Of a DNA stretch of 39,485 bases, positions 16,407-24,380 are shown in pieces (within the stretch, counting starts at the first letter, position 1; every line of letters starts with the position of its first letter). The stretch comes from JBDTCS01 sp039923455. Lineage in GTDB: Bacteria; Bacteroidota; Ignavibacteria; Palsa-1295. A program made the position numbers and the translations under genes. Under the pieces are notes generated by a model. The model worked only from the letters and a program-made list of their open reading frames with translations. It did no database searches and was not told the DNA's origin. The DNA is taken from positions 1-39,485 of the forward strand of contig JBDTCS010000286.1 in NCBI GenBank assembly GCA_039923455.1, read 5' to 3'.

Positions 16407-17843
16407 CTAAACTTTTGATTTCGCATCCTTCGTGGGTTGCTTCGGATCTTGCTCCTTGTTGGGATCTACAAGTGCGACCTTCTCGCCTTCCTTCACACCT
16501 TTCGTGACAATGATAAAGTTATCGTTCTTCGCGCCGAGCTGCACTTCACGTTTGTCGAAGCTGGTGCCGTTCTCGACGTACACGATCGTCTTGCCATCTT
16601 TTTCAAAAACGGATTCGATCGGTACGCTGAGCACATTATCGATCTTGCTCACAGAGATTCGAGCAGCAACGGTCATACCAGGCTTCAGCACAGAATCAGC
16701 ACCGTCGAGATCGACGATAACCTCGAAGACCTTTACACTCGGATTATTCTCCTTCGGATTTCCGATTGATGCAACACTCAGCACCTTGCCCGTAAACTTC
16801 TTATCTGGGAATGCATCGAGCGCGACTTCAACCGACTGCGCGTTCTTTACTTTACTGACATCAACTTCATTGACTTGCAAGACGGCCTGCATGTGCGATA
16901 GATCTGGCAATTGTACGATCGGTTGTCCACCCCAAACTTGATCGCCCTTCGCGAGTTTTTTGCCGGTGCTCCAGCTTCTTTGATAGACGATAAGTCCACG
17001 GCCCGGAGCTTTAACTATAATACGCCCCATATCGGATTGCGCGCGATCGAGTGCCGCTTGGAGCTGACCGATCTTGAGTTGTAGATTTCCGATCTCACTT
17101 TTGCCGATCGAAGATTTGCTTTTGACGTTTTGCTTCGCTTGTTGGAATGCGAGTTCGGCTTTGCGAAGTTCGAGTTGCGATTCGCGCTGCTTGGCTTGCG
17201 ATTCAAACTTCATCGCATCGCTGGCGAGCTTTGCGAGTTTGAAGCTCAGCTCTGCGTTCTCCAACGCCATCCGAGCTTCGGAGGCATCGGCCTTTTGTTG
17301 CACTTTCATCTTTTCGAGGTCAGCCATAGAAAGCTTGAGCTCGTTTTGCTTGTCACTGATAAGCTTGAGTTGATCGGCAGGATCGAAACTTACAACCAGT
17401 GTTCCTGAGTCGATGGTTGTTCCTTCTGGCGCAAGATATTGGATCGCAAGTTGTGAGCGACCACCGGAAGCCATCACAGGTGCGGTGATCGCAAGCGAGC
17501 GTTGCGATTGCAACTCCCCAGTCTCGACGACTACCACATCAAATGTACCACGTTTGACAGCGGTAGTAAGATGCGCTTCCGTATGCTTTGGAACAATCCA
17601 ACTATACGCCGCGAAGGCGACAAGGCCAAGGATCCCCAGCAGCAACACACGTTTCGGCCAAAGGCTTTTGACTTTCGGTCGCTTCGAAGGTGCATTTGGT
17701 GCCTTGGAAAATCCATTGCGAGCAGGAAGTCTCGCCTCGATTATTCGAGGCGAATCTTCTAAGCTACGATTGGATTCCAATTTCACGGACTCCAAATCGC
17801 CGGACTCCGCTCGAGTGGACTCTGTAGGATTAGGATTCAGCAT
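16407..17843 (-). CDS. MacA/HlyD-type periplasmic adaptor subunit
   Basis: The 478-aa membrane fusion protein has a polar cytoplasmic N-terminus of about 64 residues, one transmembrane helix (about 65-84, VLLLGILGLVAFAAYSWIV), then the adaptor fold: a lipoyl-like half (VVETGELQSQRSLAITAP), a long coiled coil (about residues 170-265, LKLISDKQNELKLSMADLEK onward), the second lipoyl half (GRIIVKAPGRGLIVY), and beta-barrel and membrane-proximal domains. It bridges the inner-membrane permease to the TolC-like channel. The long cytoplasmic tail is unusual for MacA. Its TAG stop lies in frame with the permease gene downstream, 22 codons before the permease TTG. ATG at 17843. Confidence 0.93.
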   Translation of the reverse strand: MLNPNPTESTRAESGDLESVKLESNRSLEDSPRIIEARLPARNGFSKAPNAPSKRPKVKSLWPKRVLLLGILGLVAFAAYSWIVPKHTEAHLTTAVKRGTFDVVVVETGELQSQRSLAITAPVMASGGRSQLAIQYLAPEGTTIDSGTLVVSFDPADQLKLISDKQNELKLSMADLEKMKVQQKADASEARMALENAELSFKLAKLASDAMKFESQAKQRESQLELRKAELAFQQAKQNVKSKSSIGKSEIGNLQLKIGQLQAALDRAQSDMGRIIVKAPGRGLIVYQRSWSTGKKLAKGDQVWGGQPIVQLPDLSHMQAVLQVNEVDVSKVKNAQSVEVALDAFPDKKFTGKVLSVASIGNPKENNPSVKVFEVIVDLDGADSVLKPGMTVAARISVSKIDNVLSVPIESVFEKDGKTIVYVENGTSFDKREVQLGAKNDNFIIVTKGVKEGEKVALVDPNKEQDPKQPTKDAKSKV

Positions 17844-18172
17844 AGGGCTTCAAAACCAGATTCAACAAAAGCAAGAACTTCAAAAACTTGTCACAATCAA
17901 ACCGCTCGCATAAACTTGTCAGAACGAACGAGTCAATTAATGACCACGGATAATTTTCAGGGCTAACGGAGTCAAAATAGAATTGTTTCTAATCCCATTT
18001 TTTAGGGCACTTCCCATTCGACTCTCGGGATTTAAGGGTATTATCTGCCACTAATATAGTGCAAAAATGTGCAAAACTGACACGTTTCTACAAACTTTGT
18101 AAAATTTCTTCACACCGTACGGTGTTAGATGACCGAATACGAGAGCTGCGTATCGCTCAAAAATAGCCAAAA
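17844..18172. other. 329-bp divergent intergenic region before the 122-aa protein
   Basis: No gene is visible. The region must hold the export-operon promoter (minus) and the promoter of the 122-aa gene, possibly extending to etfBA (plus). It contains the 14-bp palindrome at 18112-18125 and a short direct repeat of GTGCAAAA at about 18058-18077. Confidence 0.6.
18112..18125. promoter_or_regulatory. 14-bp perfect palindrome, candidate operator
   Basis: ACACCGTACGGTGT is its own reverse complement and lies 48 bp before the ATG of the 122-aa gene. Its core CCGTACGG recurs inside that gene at 18470-18477. This is the form of a homodimer binding site. No cognate regulator is encoded nearby. Confidence 0.45.
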
Positions 18173-18541
18173 ATGCCCGAAAAAGAGGAAAAACCCGAGC
18201 CGATCGTTGATGAACCGCCCTTCGATCGGCCACGTGTCGCAATGCTTGTCGAGGACCTGACCTATGAAAAGATCAAGTCCGCTATATACCAGCACGTCCA
18301 ACAAATTTATGAGTTGGGTGAACAGATGAGTTACCTAATGCTATCGACCGATATTTATGAAATTTTGAATAAACGACTCGTGTTTAAGCCGCCCGCACAC
18401 AAAACCGATGACAAAAACTCGAAGGAGGATAGGTCATCCAAAGAGGGATCCACCGCACATTTTATCACTCCGTACGGTAATTTACTTGTCGCCAAAATGG
18501 ATGCGGCAACCGATGCGGAGCACACGTTTCTTGTCGAGTGA
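18173..18541 (+). CDS. Unrecognised 122-aa soluble protein
   Basis: I do not recognise a family. The ATG at 18173 gives a 122-aa cytoplasmic-looking product without signal or membrane segments. Residues 1-20 are Pro/Glu-rich (EKEEKPEPIVDEPPFD). Residues 27-70 look helical (LTYEKIKSAIYQHVQQIYEL, then GEQMSYLMLSTDIYEILNKRL). Residues 72-93 are polar and probably disordered (KTDDKNSKEDRSSKEG). The end (HFITPYGNLLVAKMDAA) could form a beta hairpin. Codon use resembles the neighbours, supporting a real gene. It lies 65 bp before etfB on the same strand and carries a palindrome upstream, so a link with the flavoprotein operon is possible but unproven. Confidence 0.65.
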   Translation: MPEKEEKPEPIVDEPPFDRPRVAMLVEDLTYEKIKSAIYQHVQQIYELGEQMSYLMLSTDIYEILNKRLVFKPPAHKTDDKNSKEDRSSKEGSTAHFITPYGNLLVAKMDAATDAEHTFLVE

Positions 18542-18606
18542 TTCAGAGCAGTTTGCGGAAAGATCATCTACGAAGTACACCTTAGGAAGTTAATAGAGTA
18601 AGTTAA

Positions 18607-19359
18607 ATGAATATTGTAGTTTGTGTAAGTCATGTACCGGATACTACCGCTCGAATCACGATCGGCGCCGACACAACTAAGATCGACGCGACAGGCGTCA
18701 AGTTTATTCTCAACCCATACGATGAATTGGCCGTCGAAGAGGCTCTCCGACTCCGCGAAAAAAATACCGGTGAGGTAACCGTTATAACGGTAGGCGCCGA
18801 TAGTGCAAAAGACGCAATTCGCCAAGCACTCGCGATGGGTGCGGATAAAGGCGTGCTCGTAAAAGGCGAGACCACGGACGCGTTTCAAGTAGCCGACATG
18901 CTTGCTGCGGCGATCAAGACACTCAATCCGGATATCATCCTACTCGGGAAGCAGTCGATCGACTTTGACGGTATGGAGATTGCTCCGATGCTTTCTGAGT
19001 TGCTCGATCTTCCTGCAGCGACGGTGGTTGTGAGCCTCAAGATTGACGGCGGCAAAGCGATTGTCGAAAAAGAAGTAGAAGGCGGTCGTGAGATTATTGA
19101 ACTCGGAATGCCCTGTATCATCGCGGCGCAAAAAGGGCTCAACGATCCCCGTTACCCTTCCCTGCCAAACATCATGAAGGCAAAGCAGAAGCCGATTCAA
19201 GAGATTGCAGGTTCGAGCGCTGCGGCACGAACGAAGATTCTCAGTCTTGACAAGCCTGACAAAAAGCGCGCAAACAAGATTATCAAAGCAGATGGGAATC
19301 CCACCGCAGCAGCACACGAGCTTGCTCGCATGCTCCACGAAGAAGCGAAGGTTATCTAA
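18607..19359 (+). CDS. etfB: Electron transfer flavoprotein subunit beta
   Basis: The 250-aa product is EtfB, which with EtfA forms a heterodimer that carries electrons from acyl-CoA and other dehydrogenases to the membrane quinone pool. Hallmarks are the N-terminal MNIVVCVSHVPDTTARI, NPYDELAVEEALRLRE, GADSAKDAIRQALAMGADKGVLV, LLGKQSIDFDGMEIAPMLSELLDLP, and EGGREIIELGMPCIIAAQKGLNDPRYPSLPNIMKAKQKPI. The last is the domain that docks on EtfA and partner enzymes. ATG at 18607. etfA follows 49 bp later. Such a pair suggests fatty acid or amino acid beta-oxidation; no acyl-CoA dehydrogenase or ETF:quinone oxidoreductase is in the window. Confidence 0.97.
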   Translation: MNIVVCVSHVPDTTARITIGADTTKIDATGVKFILNPYDELAVEEALRLREKNTGEVTVITVGADSAKDAIRQALAMGADKGVLVKGETTDAFQVADMLAAAIKTLNPDIILLGKQSIDFDGMEIAPMLSELLDLPAATVVVSLKIDGGKAIVEKEVEGGREIIELGMPCIIAAQKGLNDPRYPSLPNIMKAKQKPIQEIAGSSAAARTKILSLDKPDKKRANKIIKADGNPTAAAHELARMLHEEAKVI

Positions 19360-19408
19360 TTTATGGTGACCGCTAACAAAATTTCAAACTCGAGTTTTCT
19401 CTAATTTT

Positions 19409-20377
19409 ATGCATATCCTCGTATATCTCGAAGAACGAAACGGACAGATCCGCAAGCCATCACTCGAAGCAATCACGGCAGCTCAGGCACTCGGCGCTAC
19501 CACAATTTCCGGCTGTATCGTTGGTGCAAAGGCAAGTGAACTTGCGAACGCCTCGCTCGCAACACTCGCGATCGCAACTGTCTACACAGCCGATGATGCA
19601 AAGCTCGCGAATTACTCCTCGCGGGCAACCGCACACGCAGTAGCTGAAATTGCGAATAAAGCCGGCGCTGATGTCGTGCTCATTCCGGCAACCGGACGTG
19701 GCAAAGATCTTGCCCCGAGAGTTGCGATTCGTCTTGAGGCTGGTTACGTCCCGGACGTCACAGCATTTTCGACAGAGTCGGGAGATATCACCGCGACGCA
19801 TCCTATCTACGCTGGCAAAGCGAACGCGCACGTACAGGTGACCACAGCAAAAAAAGTTTATTCGACACGTCCAAACCTTTGGAAAGCTTCGAGAACGGAA
19901 TCGAGCACAGCCAAAATAGAAAACGTCGCTATATCTATTGATGACAACGATTTGCGCGAAGTTTTGAAAGAACTTTTGCTATCGCAAGGCAAGCTCGACG
20001 TAGCCGAAGCTGATATTATCGTCTCCGGTGGCCGTGGCATGAAGGGTCCCGAAGAGTGGCCACTATTGGAAAATCTCGCTGCTGCTTTTGGCGCAGCTAC
20101 GGGTGCTTCGAGAGCGGTTGTTGATGCGGGTTGGAGGCCGCATTCTGAGCAAGTCGGGCAGACCGGCAAGACCGTCTCCCCTACGCTTTATGTTGCGCTC
20201 GGGATATCCGGAGCCGTGCAGCATTTGGCGGGAATGTCCAGTTCGAAGACGATCGTCGCGATCAACAAAGATGCTAACGCGCCAATCTTTAATTTCGTCG
20301 ATTACGGTATCGTTGGAGACATCTTTGAGATTCTACCGGCGCTAACCGAAGAGATCAAAAAGATCAAGAGTCACTAA
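19409..20377 (+). CDS. etfA: Electron transfer flavoprotein subunit alpha
   Basis: The 322-aa protein is full-length EtfA. The N-terminal half is the ETF domain (MHILVYLEERNGQIRKPSLEAITAA). The C-terminal half is the FAD-binding domain with the run GGRGMKGPEEWPLLENLA, GATGASRAVVDAGWRPHSEQVGQTGKTVSPTLYVALGISGAVQH, INKDANAPIFNFVDYGIVGD and a final ILPALTEEIKK, all diagnostic for EtfA and the FAD pocket. The signature residues for ordinary (non-bifurcating) ETF were not analysed in detail. It pairs with etfB immediately upstream. ATG at 19409. Confidence 0.97.
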   Translation: MHILVYLEERNGQIRKPSLEAITAAQALGATTISGCIVGAKASELANASLATLAIATVYTADDAKLANYSSRATAHAVAEIANKAGADVVLIPATGRGKDLAPRVAIRLEAGYVPDVTAFSTESGDITATHPIYAGKANAHVQVTTAKKVYSTRPNLWKASRTESSTAKIENVAISIDDNDLREVLKELLLSQGKLDVAEADIIVSGGRGMKGPEEWPLLENLAAAFGAATGASRAVVDAGWRPHSEQVGQTGKTVSPTLYVALGISGAVQHLAGMSSSKTIVAINKDANAPIFNFVDYGIVGDIFEILPALTEEIKKIKSH

Positions 20378-20478
20378 ACTTCAGGAATTAACTTCGCGCC
20401 CAAGGGGAATGCCTTTTCTCTTTTGGCGTGTTAGCTTCAGATATAGATTCATATAGAGGCGTTCCTTAAGATTACTGA

Positions 20479-21099
20479 ATGGAAAAGGTTCAAGTCGAAA
20501 TTCTTGGTATCTCCACAAGCCCGGCAAGCAATGGTGCCTATGCCTTAATTTTGCGCGAAACCGGCGGGTCTCGTCGTATTCCGATCATTATCGGTGCGTT
20601 TGAGGCACAGGCAATCGCGCTCGAAATGGAAGGCATCAAACCCCCTCGTCCATTTACGCATGACTTGATCAAGACCGTGATCGAGGCTCTTGGCGGTACA
20701 GTCGTCGAAGCAAGCATTCACGACCTAAAAGAAGGCACATTCTATGCCACTCTGACGCTCGCAGGCGATATTGAGATTGACTCCAGACCCAGCGATGCGA
20801 TAGCTGTTGCGATTCGTTTTGGTATTCCGATCTTTGTAGCTGATCACGTGATGACCGAAGCAAGCTTCCTTCCCGAAGATGGTGACGAGGAACTTGAGGA
20901 AGGCGAAGAAGATGATGATGACAAACCATTTTCCGAAACGCTGCCAAAAGAGAAATCCGAACCCACCAAACTTCCTGCTCGTCCGGCGACTAAAATGGAG
21001 CAACTCAATCTTGCACTCGGTGAAGCAATTAAGCGAGAAGACTACGAAAAGGCTGCCTCGATTCGTGACGAGATTCAAAAATTAAGCAACAACGGATAG
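20479..21099 (+). CDS. Bifunctional nuclease (BFN, DUF151) domain protein with C-terminal UVR motif
   Basis: The 206-aa product starts with a BFN/DUF151 domain (residues 1-130): VQVEILGISTSPASNGAYALIL, the RRIPIIIGAFEAQAIALEMEG turn, RPFTHDLIKTVIEALGG and SRPSDAIAVAIRFGIPIFV. An acidic linker follows (about 133-150, rich in Glu and Asp). It ends with a UVR-type helical hairpin (about 171-205, EAIKREDYEKAASIRDEIQKL) like those in UvrB, UvrC and McsA. The BFN-UVR combination is known from Bacteroidota and Chlorobi-like genomes; nuclease activity was reported for plant homologues, and the bacterial role is uncertain. It stands alone and ends at a strong terminator. ATG at 20479. Confidence 0.9.
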   Translation: MEKVQVEILGISTSPASNGAYALILRETGGSRRIPIIIGAFEAQAIALEMEGIKPPRPFTHDLIKTVIEALGGTVVEASIHDLKEGTFYATLTLAGDIEIDSRPSDAIAVAIRFGIPIFVADHVMTEASFLPEDGDEELEEGEEDDDDKPFSETLPKEKSEPTKLPARPATKMEQLNLALGEAIKREDYEKAASIRDEIQKLSNNG

Positions 21100-21204
21100 C
21101 GCTACCGATAGGCTAAGTTTCTCAGAAAAAGTTTTTCTGAACCGAAACGGTTGAATCAGGAGTTTTATTGGCCGAAGTGGGATCCACCACTTTTGCCCAA
21201 AACG

Positions 21205-21246
21205 AAAGAGGCGGTTGATCGAAAGATCAACTGCCCCTTTTTTTTG
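21205..21246 (+). terminator. Rho-independent terminator after the BFN gene
   Basis: A 16-bp stem (21205-21220 with 21225-21240) with one mismatch and one G-T pair is capped by a GAAA tetraloop and followed by a run of eight T. It is a textbook plus-strand terminator, and also close to the end of the convergent VOC gene. A second perfect hairpin, TCAGAAAAA-G-TTTTTCTGA, lies just before it at 21122-21140. Confidence 0.95.
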
Positions 21247-21260
21247 CACGTCTTCGATCG

Positions 21261-21626
21261 CTAAGCTTCTAACTTGAAATTCGGATTTTGAATAAGCCCA
21301 ATAACATTTCCGAATGGATCCGCGACGGTTGCGACCAGAATCCCATCGCCAACATCTTGCACGTCGCTCACCACTCTTGCACCAAGCGCATGAACGCGTG
21401 CAACCTCAGCACGAAGATCATCCACGCCCCAATACGTCACAACATTATTTCCCGTCGTGAGGTGATCTTGATTCGGATCCAGACCAAGTTCATAACCGCC
21501 AACATTGTAACCAACATAAAATGGTTGATCAAAATATGGCGGATGCCCAACGAAAGAAGTGTACCACTTTTTCGCAAGCTCCAACTCCTTCACTTTGTAG
21601 ATGACTGTGCGCAGACCGTTTAGCAT
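21261..21626 (-). CDS. VOC family (glyoxalase/bleomycin-resistance-like) protein
   Basis: The 121-aa cytoplasmic protein has the VOC pattern: two beta-alpha-beta-beta-beta modules, with VIYKVKELELAKKWYTSFVG in the first and GVDDLRAEVARVHALGARV and IVATVADPFGNVIGLIQNP in the second. VOC proteins are metal-dependent isomerases, lyases or dioxygenases, or binding proteins. The canonical N-terminal metal His is not obvious here, so a binding role or a different metal set is possible. Its substrate is unknown. ATG at 21626. The E1 gene precedes it on the same strand (about 54 bp), without an evident link. Confidence 0.85.
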   Translation of the reverse strand: MLNGLRTVIYKVKELELAKKWYTSFVGHPPYFDQPFYVGYNVGGYELGLDPNQDHLTTGNNVVTYWGVDDLRAEVARVHALGARVVSDVQDVGDGILVATVADPFGNVIGLIQNPNFKLEA

Positions 21627-21680
21627 GGCTGATCTATAGAATACACATCAAGACTTAGTGACAATAACTTTCTACTTCTC

Positions 21681-24086
21681 TCACCAACGCGAGAGCTTCA
21701 GAGCCGCATCGATAATTTTCTGCGGATTCGGAAGAATCGCCTCTTCAAGAATCTTTGAGAACCCAACAGGCGTGAACGTCGAGCCTACACGCATGACAGG
21801 TGCATCAAGATTGGTGAACGCATGCTCTCCGATGAGCGCAGCGACTTCGCCACCAAATCCGCCGGTAACTTTGTCTTCATGCACCATCAATACTCTGCCC
21901 GTCTTTTTTACACTCGTAAGAATGGCATCGAGATCGAGTGGATAGATCGAGCGAAGATCGAGCACATCGCAATTGACGCCTTCCTTAGCAAGCGCTTCAG
22001 CAGCCTGTAGCGAGTAGTGCGTCGTGGTACCGTAGGTCACGATCGAGAGGTCACTTCCCTCTCTTCGCAATCTTGCTTTGCCGAACGGAATCAACTCGTT
22101 AGCTTCGAGTGGCATCGCTTTCGCTTTCGGATAATAGTACAAGAACTTTGGCTCAAGATACACCGTCACACCACGTGTGCGCATCGCAGTACGAAGCAAC
22201 CCTTGTGCATCATCTGCGAAGCTCGGTTGCACGATGCGCACGCCGGGGATTGTCGCGAACGTACCTTCCAGATTTTGGGAGTGATAAAGTCCACCACCGA
22301 TATAACCGCCGCTTGCAATTCGAATCACAATATTCGGTGCGAACTTTCCGTTGTTGCGCCAATATTCATGACTGATCTCGATGAATTGCTCCATCGCCGG
22401 CCAAAAATAATCTGCGAACTCTGCTCCTTCGACGACGCACCAAATATGCTCTTGATCGACACGACAAAATCCATCGGCCGTGCCGAGAATAAAATCTTCG
22501 GCGATCGGTCCGTTGAATACGCGCTCATGACCGAACTCCGGCTGCATGCCCTTCGTCACGTTGAACACACCGCCCTTGTTCTTCGAAGCGACATCCTGTC
22601 CCCAAATAAACGTCTTCGCATTTATGCGAAATTCTTCCTTCAGCGTGCGATTAATTCCTTCGATAAATTGCATCCCCTCATCCTTCCCGGTTGGAATGGT
22701 GAACGGATGAAACGTCGTGCCGATATTATCCGCTTGAAAATGCGAAGGCGCACTCGAAACAATATCCGAACTCGGCAAAACAAAATCAAAAATCGTCGAT
22801 GGGTCGGGGCTCGGTGCGGCTTCTGCACGGTTGGCAGAATCCTCTAATACTTTTTGATTCGCAGTGTGAATCAGCGCAAGCTCTTCGTCGGTTGCGACTT
22901 TGTGCAGCTTCAACCAATTCGTGAATAGCACGAGTGGATCGCGTTGCTTGACGCCTTCCATCTCTTCCGGCGAACGGTAGAGATCTTGTCTGTCGGAGTT
23001 CGAATGCGAACCGATACGAACGCAATCAGCATGCACAATCGCTGCACCCTTGCCACTCGCGCACCATGCATAAGCTTCCTGCATCGCACGATAACTGTCG
23101 AGGACATCGGTGCCATCACAATAGGCAATCAACAGATTATTAAAGCCTCGGAAATTATCTGCGACTCGTGAGTTCGCGGTTTGATCGGTGACAGGTACAG
23201 AGATGCCGTACTTATTGTTTTGAATTACAAAGATCGCGGGTAGTTTCTCATGCGTCGCCCCATTGATCGCTTCGTAGAAAAATCCTTCAGACGTTCCTGA
23301 GTCACCACCGGAAAAGATCGAGACGGCATCTGTCTTGAAATATTTCAGCGCACGTGCGGTGCCGGCTGTTTCCTGAGCATGATTATTCGTGAGCGAACTT
23401 ACATTCTGAATTCCGATCTCCATCTTAGCAAAGTGATTGGACATGTGCCGTCCACCGCTTGCAATATCCGTCGCTTTCGAAAGTCCATTCAGAATGATCT
23501 CTTCGACGGTAAGACCTCCGGCGAGGCAGGTCATCAGATCGCGATAATACGGATAGAGAAAATCACGCTTTTGACGAAACGAAACACCGAGCGCGAGCTG
23601 TATTCCTTCATGACCGGCGCAAGGAGCGTGATAACTCCAGCCCATCGCCTTCTTGAGGTAATTTGCTGCGGCAATATCGGTCATGCGACCAAGATCCATC
23701 AAGCGAAACCACTCGAGGAGTGTCTTTTTGTCCACGCCAGATTTGTCCGGACCGGACTTGAAAGATTTCGAGCCATCCGCAGATGGACCGGTCAGCACAG
23801 CGCCGTTCTGAATTTGCGAAAGATCCTTTGGAGCAAGTTCAGGGTGCAGCTCATCGGCAACAAAAGCCTCGTATGCCTTCGCCTCCTCAGGGCTCTCATT
23901 AAAAGGATTTGCCGCAGAAGCCACAGGCTTTTCCGCGCCATTTACCTTTTCCGCACCATTTGGTAGTTGACCACCATTTGTTGACGCCATATCGCTCTTC
24001 ACCTTGTTTGTACCGTTGCCGTTCTGTCCGCTCCCAACCTTCTGGGATTTCACCTCTGTCGAATCGCTACTTGCCTTCGTCGCCAT
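21681..24086 (-). CDS. Fused alpha/beta 2-oxoacid dehydrogenase E1 component (thiamine diphosphate)
   Basis: The 801-aa protein fuses E1-alpha and E1-beta in one chain, as in pyruvate or branched-chain 2-oxoacid dehydrogenase complexes, where E1 decarboxylates the acid and passes the acyl group to E2 lipoate. The alpha half begins near residue 120 (LLEWFRLMDLGRMTDIAAANY). The thiamine-diphosphate site is GGDSGTSEG (260-268) with the downstream Asn pair QNNKYGIS (289-296). The beta half begins near 480 (FIEGINRTLKEEF) and ends with the transketolase C domain (LMVHEDKVTGGFGGEVAAL). The N-terminal 110 residues are low-complexity (Asn/Gly/Ala/Lys) and not catalytic; fused E1s are usually nearer 650-700 aa. 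E2 and E3 genes are absent. ATG at 24086. Confidence 0.9.
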   Translation of the reverse strand: MATKASSDSTEVKSQKVGSGQNGNGTNKVKSDMASTNGGQLPNGAEKVNGAEKPVASAANPFNESPEEAKAYEAFVADELHPELAPKDLSQIQNGAVLTGPSADGSKSFKSGPDKSGVDKKTLLEWFRLMDLGRMTDIAAANYLKKAMGWSYHAPCAGHEGIQLALGVSFRQKRDFLYPYYRDLMTCLAGGLTVEEIILNGLSKATDIASGGRHMSNHFAKMEIGIQNVSSLTNNHAQETAGTARALKYFKTDAVSIFSGGDSGTSEGFFYEAINGATHEKLPAIFVIQNNKYGISVPVTDQTANSRVADNFRGFNNLLIAYCDGTDVLDSYRAMQEAYAWCASGKGAAIVHADCVRIGSHSNSDRQDLYRSPEEMEGVKQRDPLVLFTNWLKLHKVATDEELALIHTANQKVLEDSANRAEAAPSPDPSTIFDFVLPSSDIVSSAPSHFQADNIGTTFHPFTIPTGKDEGMQFIEGINRTLKEEFRINAKTFIWGQDVASKNKGGVFNVTKGMQPEFGHERVFNGPIAEDFILGTADGFCRVDQEHIWCVVEGAEFADYFWPAMEQFIEISHEYWRNNGKFAPNIVIRIASGGYIGGGLYHSQNLEGTFATIPGVRIVQPSFADDAQGLLRTAMRTRGVTVYLEPKFLYYYPKAKAMPLEANELIPFGKARLRREGSDLSIVTYGTTTHYSLQAAEALAKEGVNCDVLDLRSIYPLDLDAILTSVKKTGRVLMVHEDKVTGGFGGEVAALIGEHAFTNLDAPVMRVGSTFTPVGFSKILEEAILPNPQKIIDAALKLSRW

Positions 24087-24230
24087 ACTTTGAGATTTGA
24101 ATTCTTGGGGTCTTTTTCAGGAGCGAAAAGAACAATTCTGCAGGGAAATTAGTGGCAGGGATGTCTTTAGCTCCAATTTGAACTCGAAAGTCATACAGCA
24201 ACAATCCTCTTCGTCCATGCTTACAAGATC

Positions 24231-24380
24231 TATTTTATAGTATTCGTGTAACCAATCAACAACTGAGGGGTTATTCTACCGAGGAATTCGATCCAACGCT
24301 CCATATATACAGCCTCGTAATTTGATGTTTCCATTGTCCATGAAAATCTCTCGAGATGGGGGCTATAGACTTTTTGGAAT
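24231..24380 (+). repeat. Leader repeat, copy A (imperfect, shared with 25714-25866)
   Basis: By eye, 24236-24380 aligns with 25719-25866 at a constant offset of 1483 bp up to about 24300, then with a net 3-bp shift in the later part. Identity is roughly 60 per cent, with long exact blocks such as AGGAATTCGA and AAAATCTCTCG. The block runs from non-coding DNA into the start of each T9SS gene. In copy A the upstream frame is open, but no start codon lies in it between the in-frame stop (24238) and the TTG at 24322. Confidence 0.75.
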
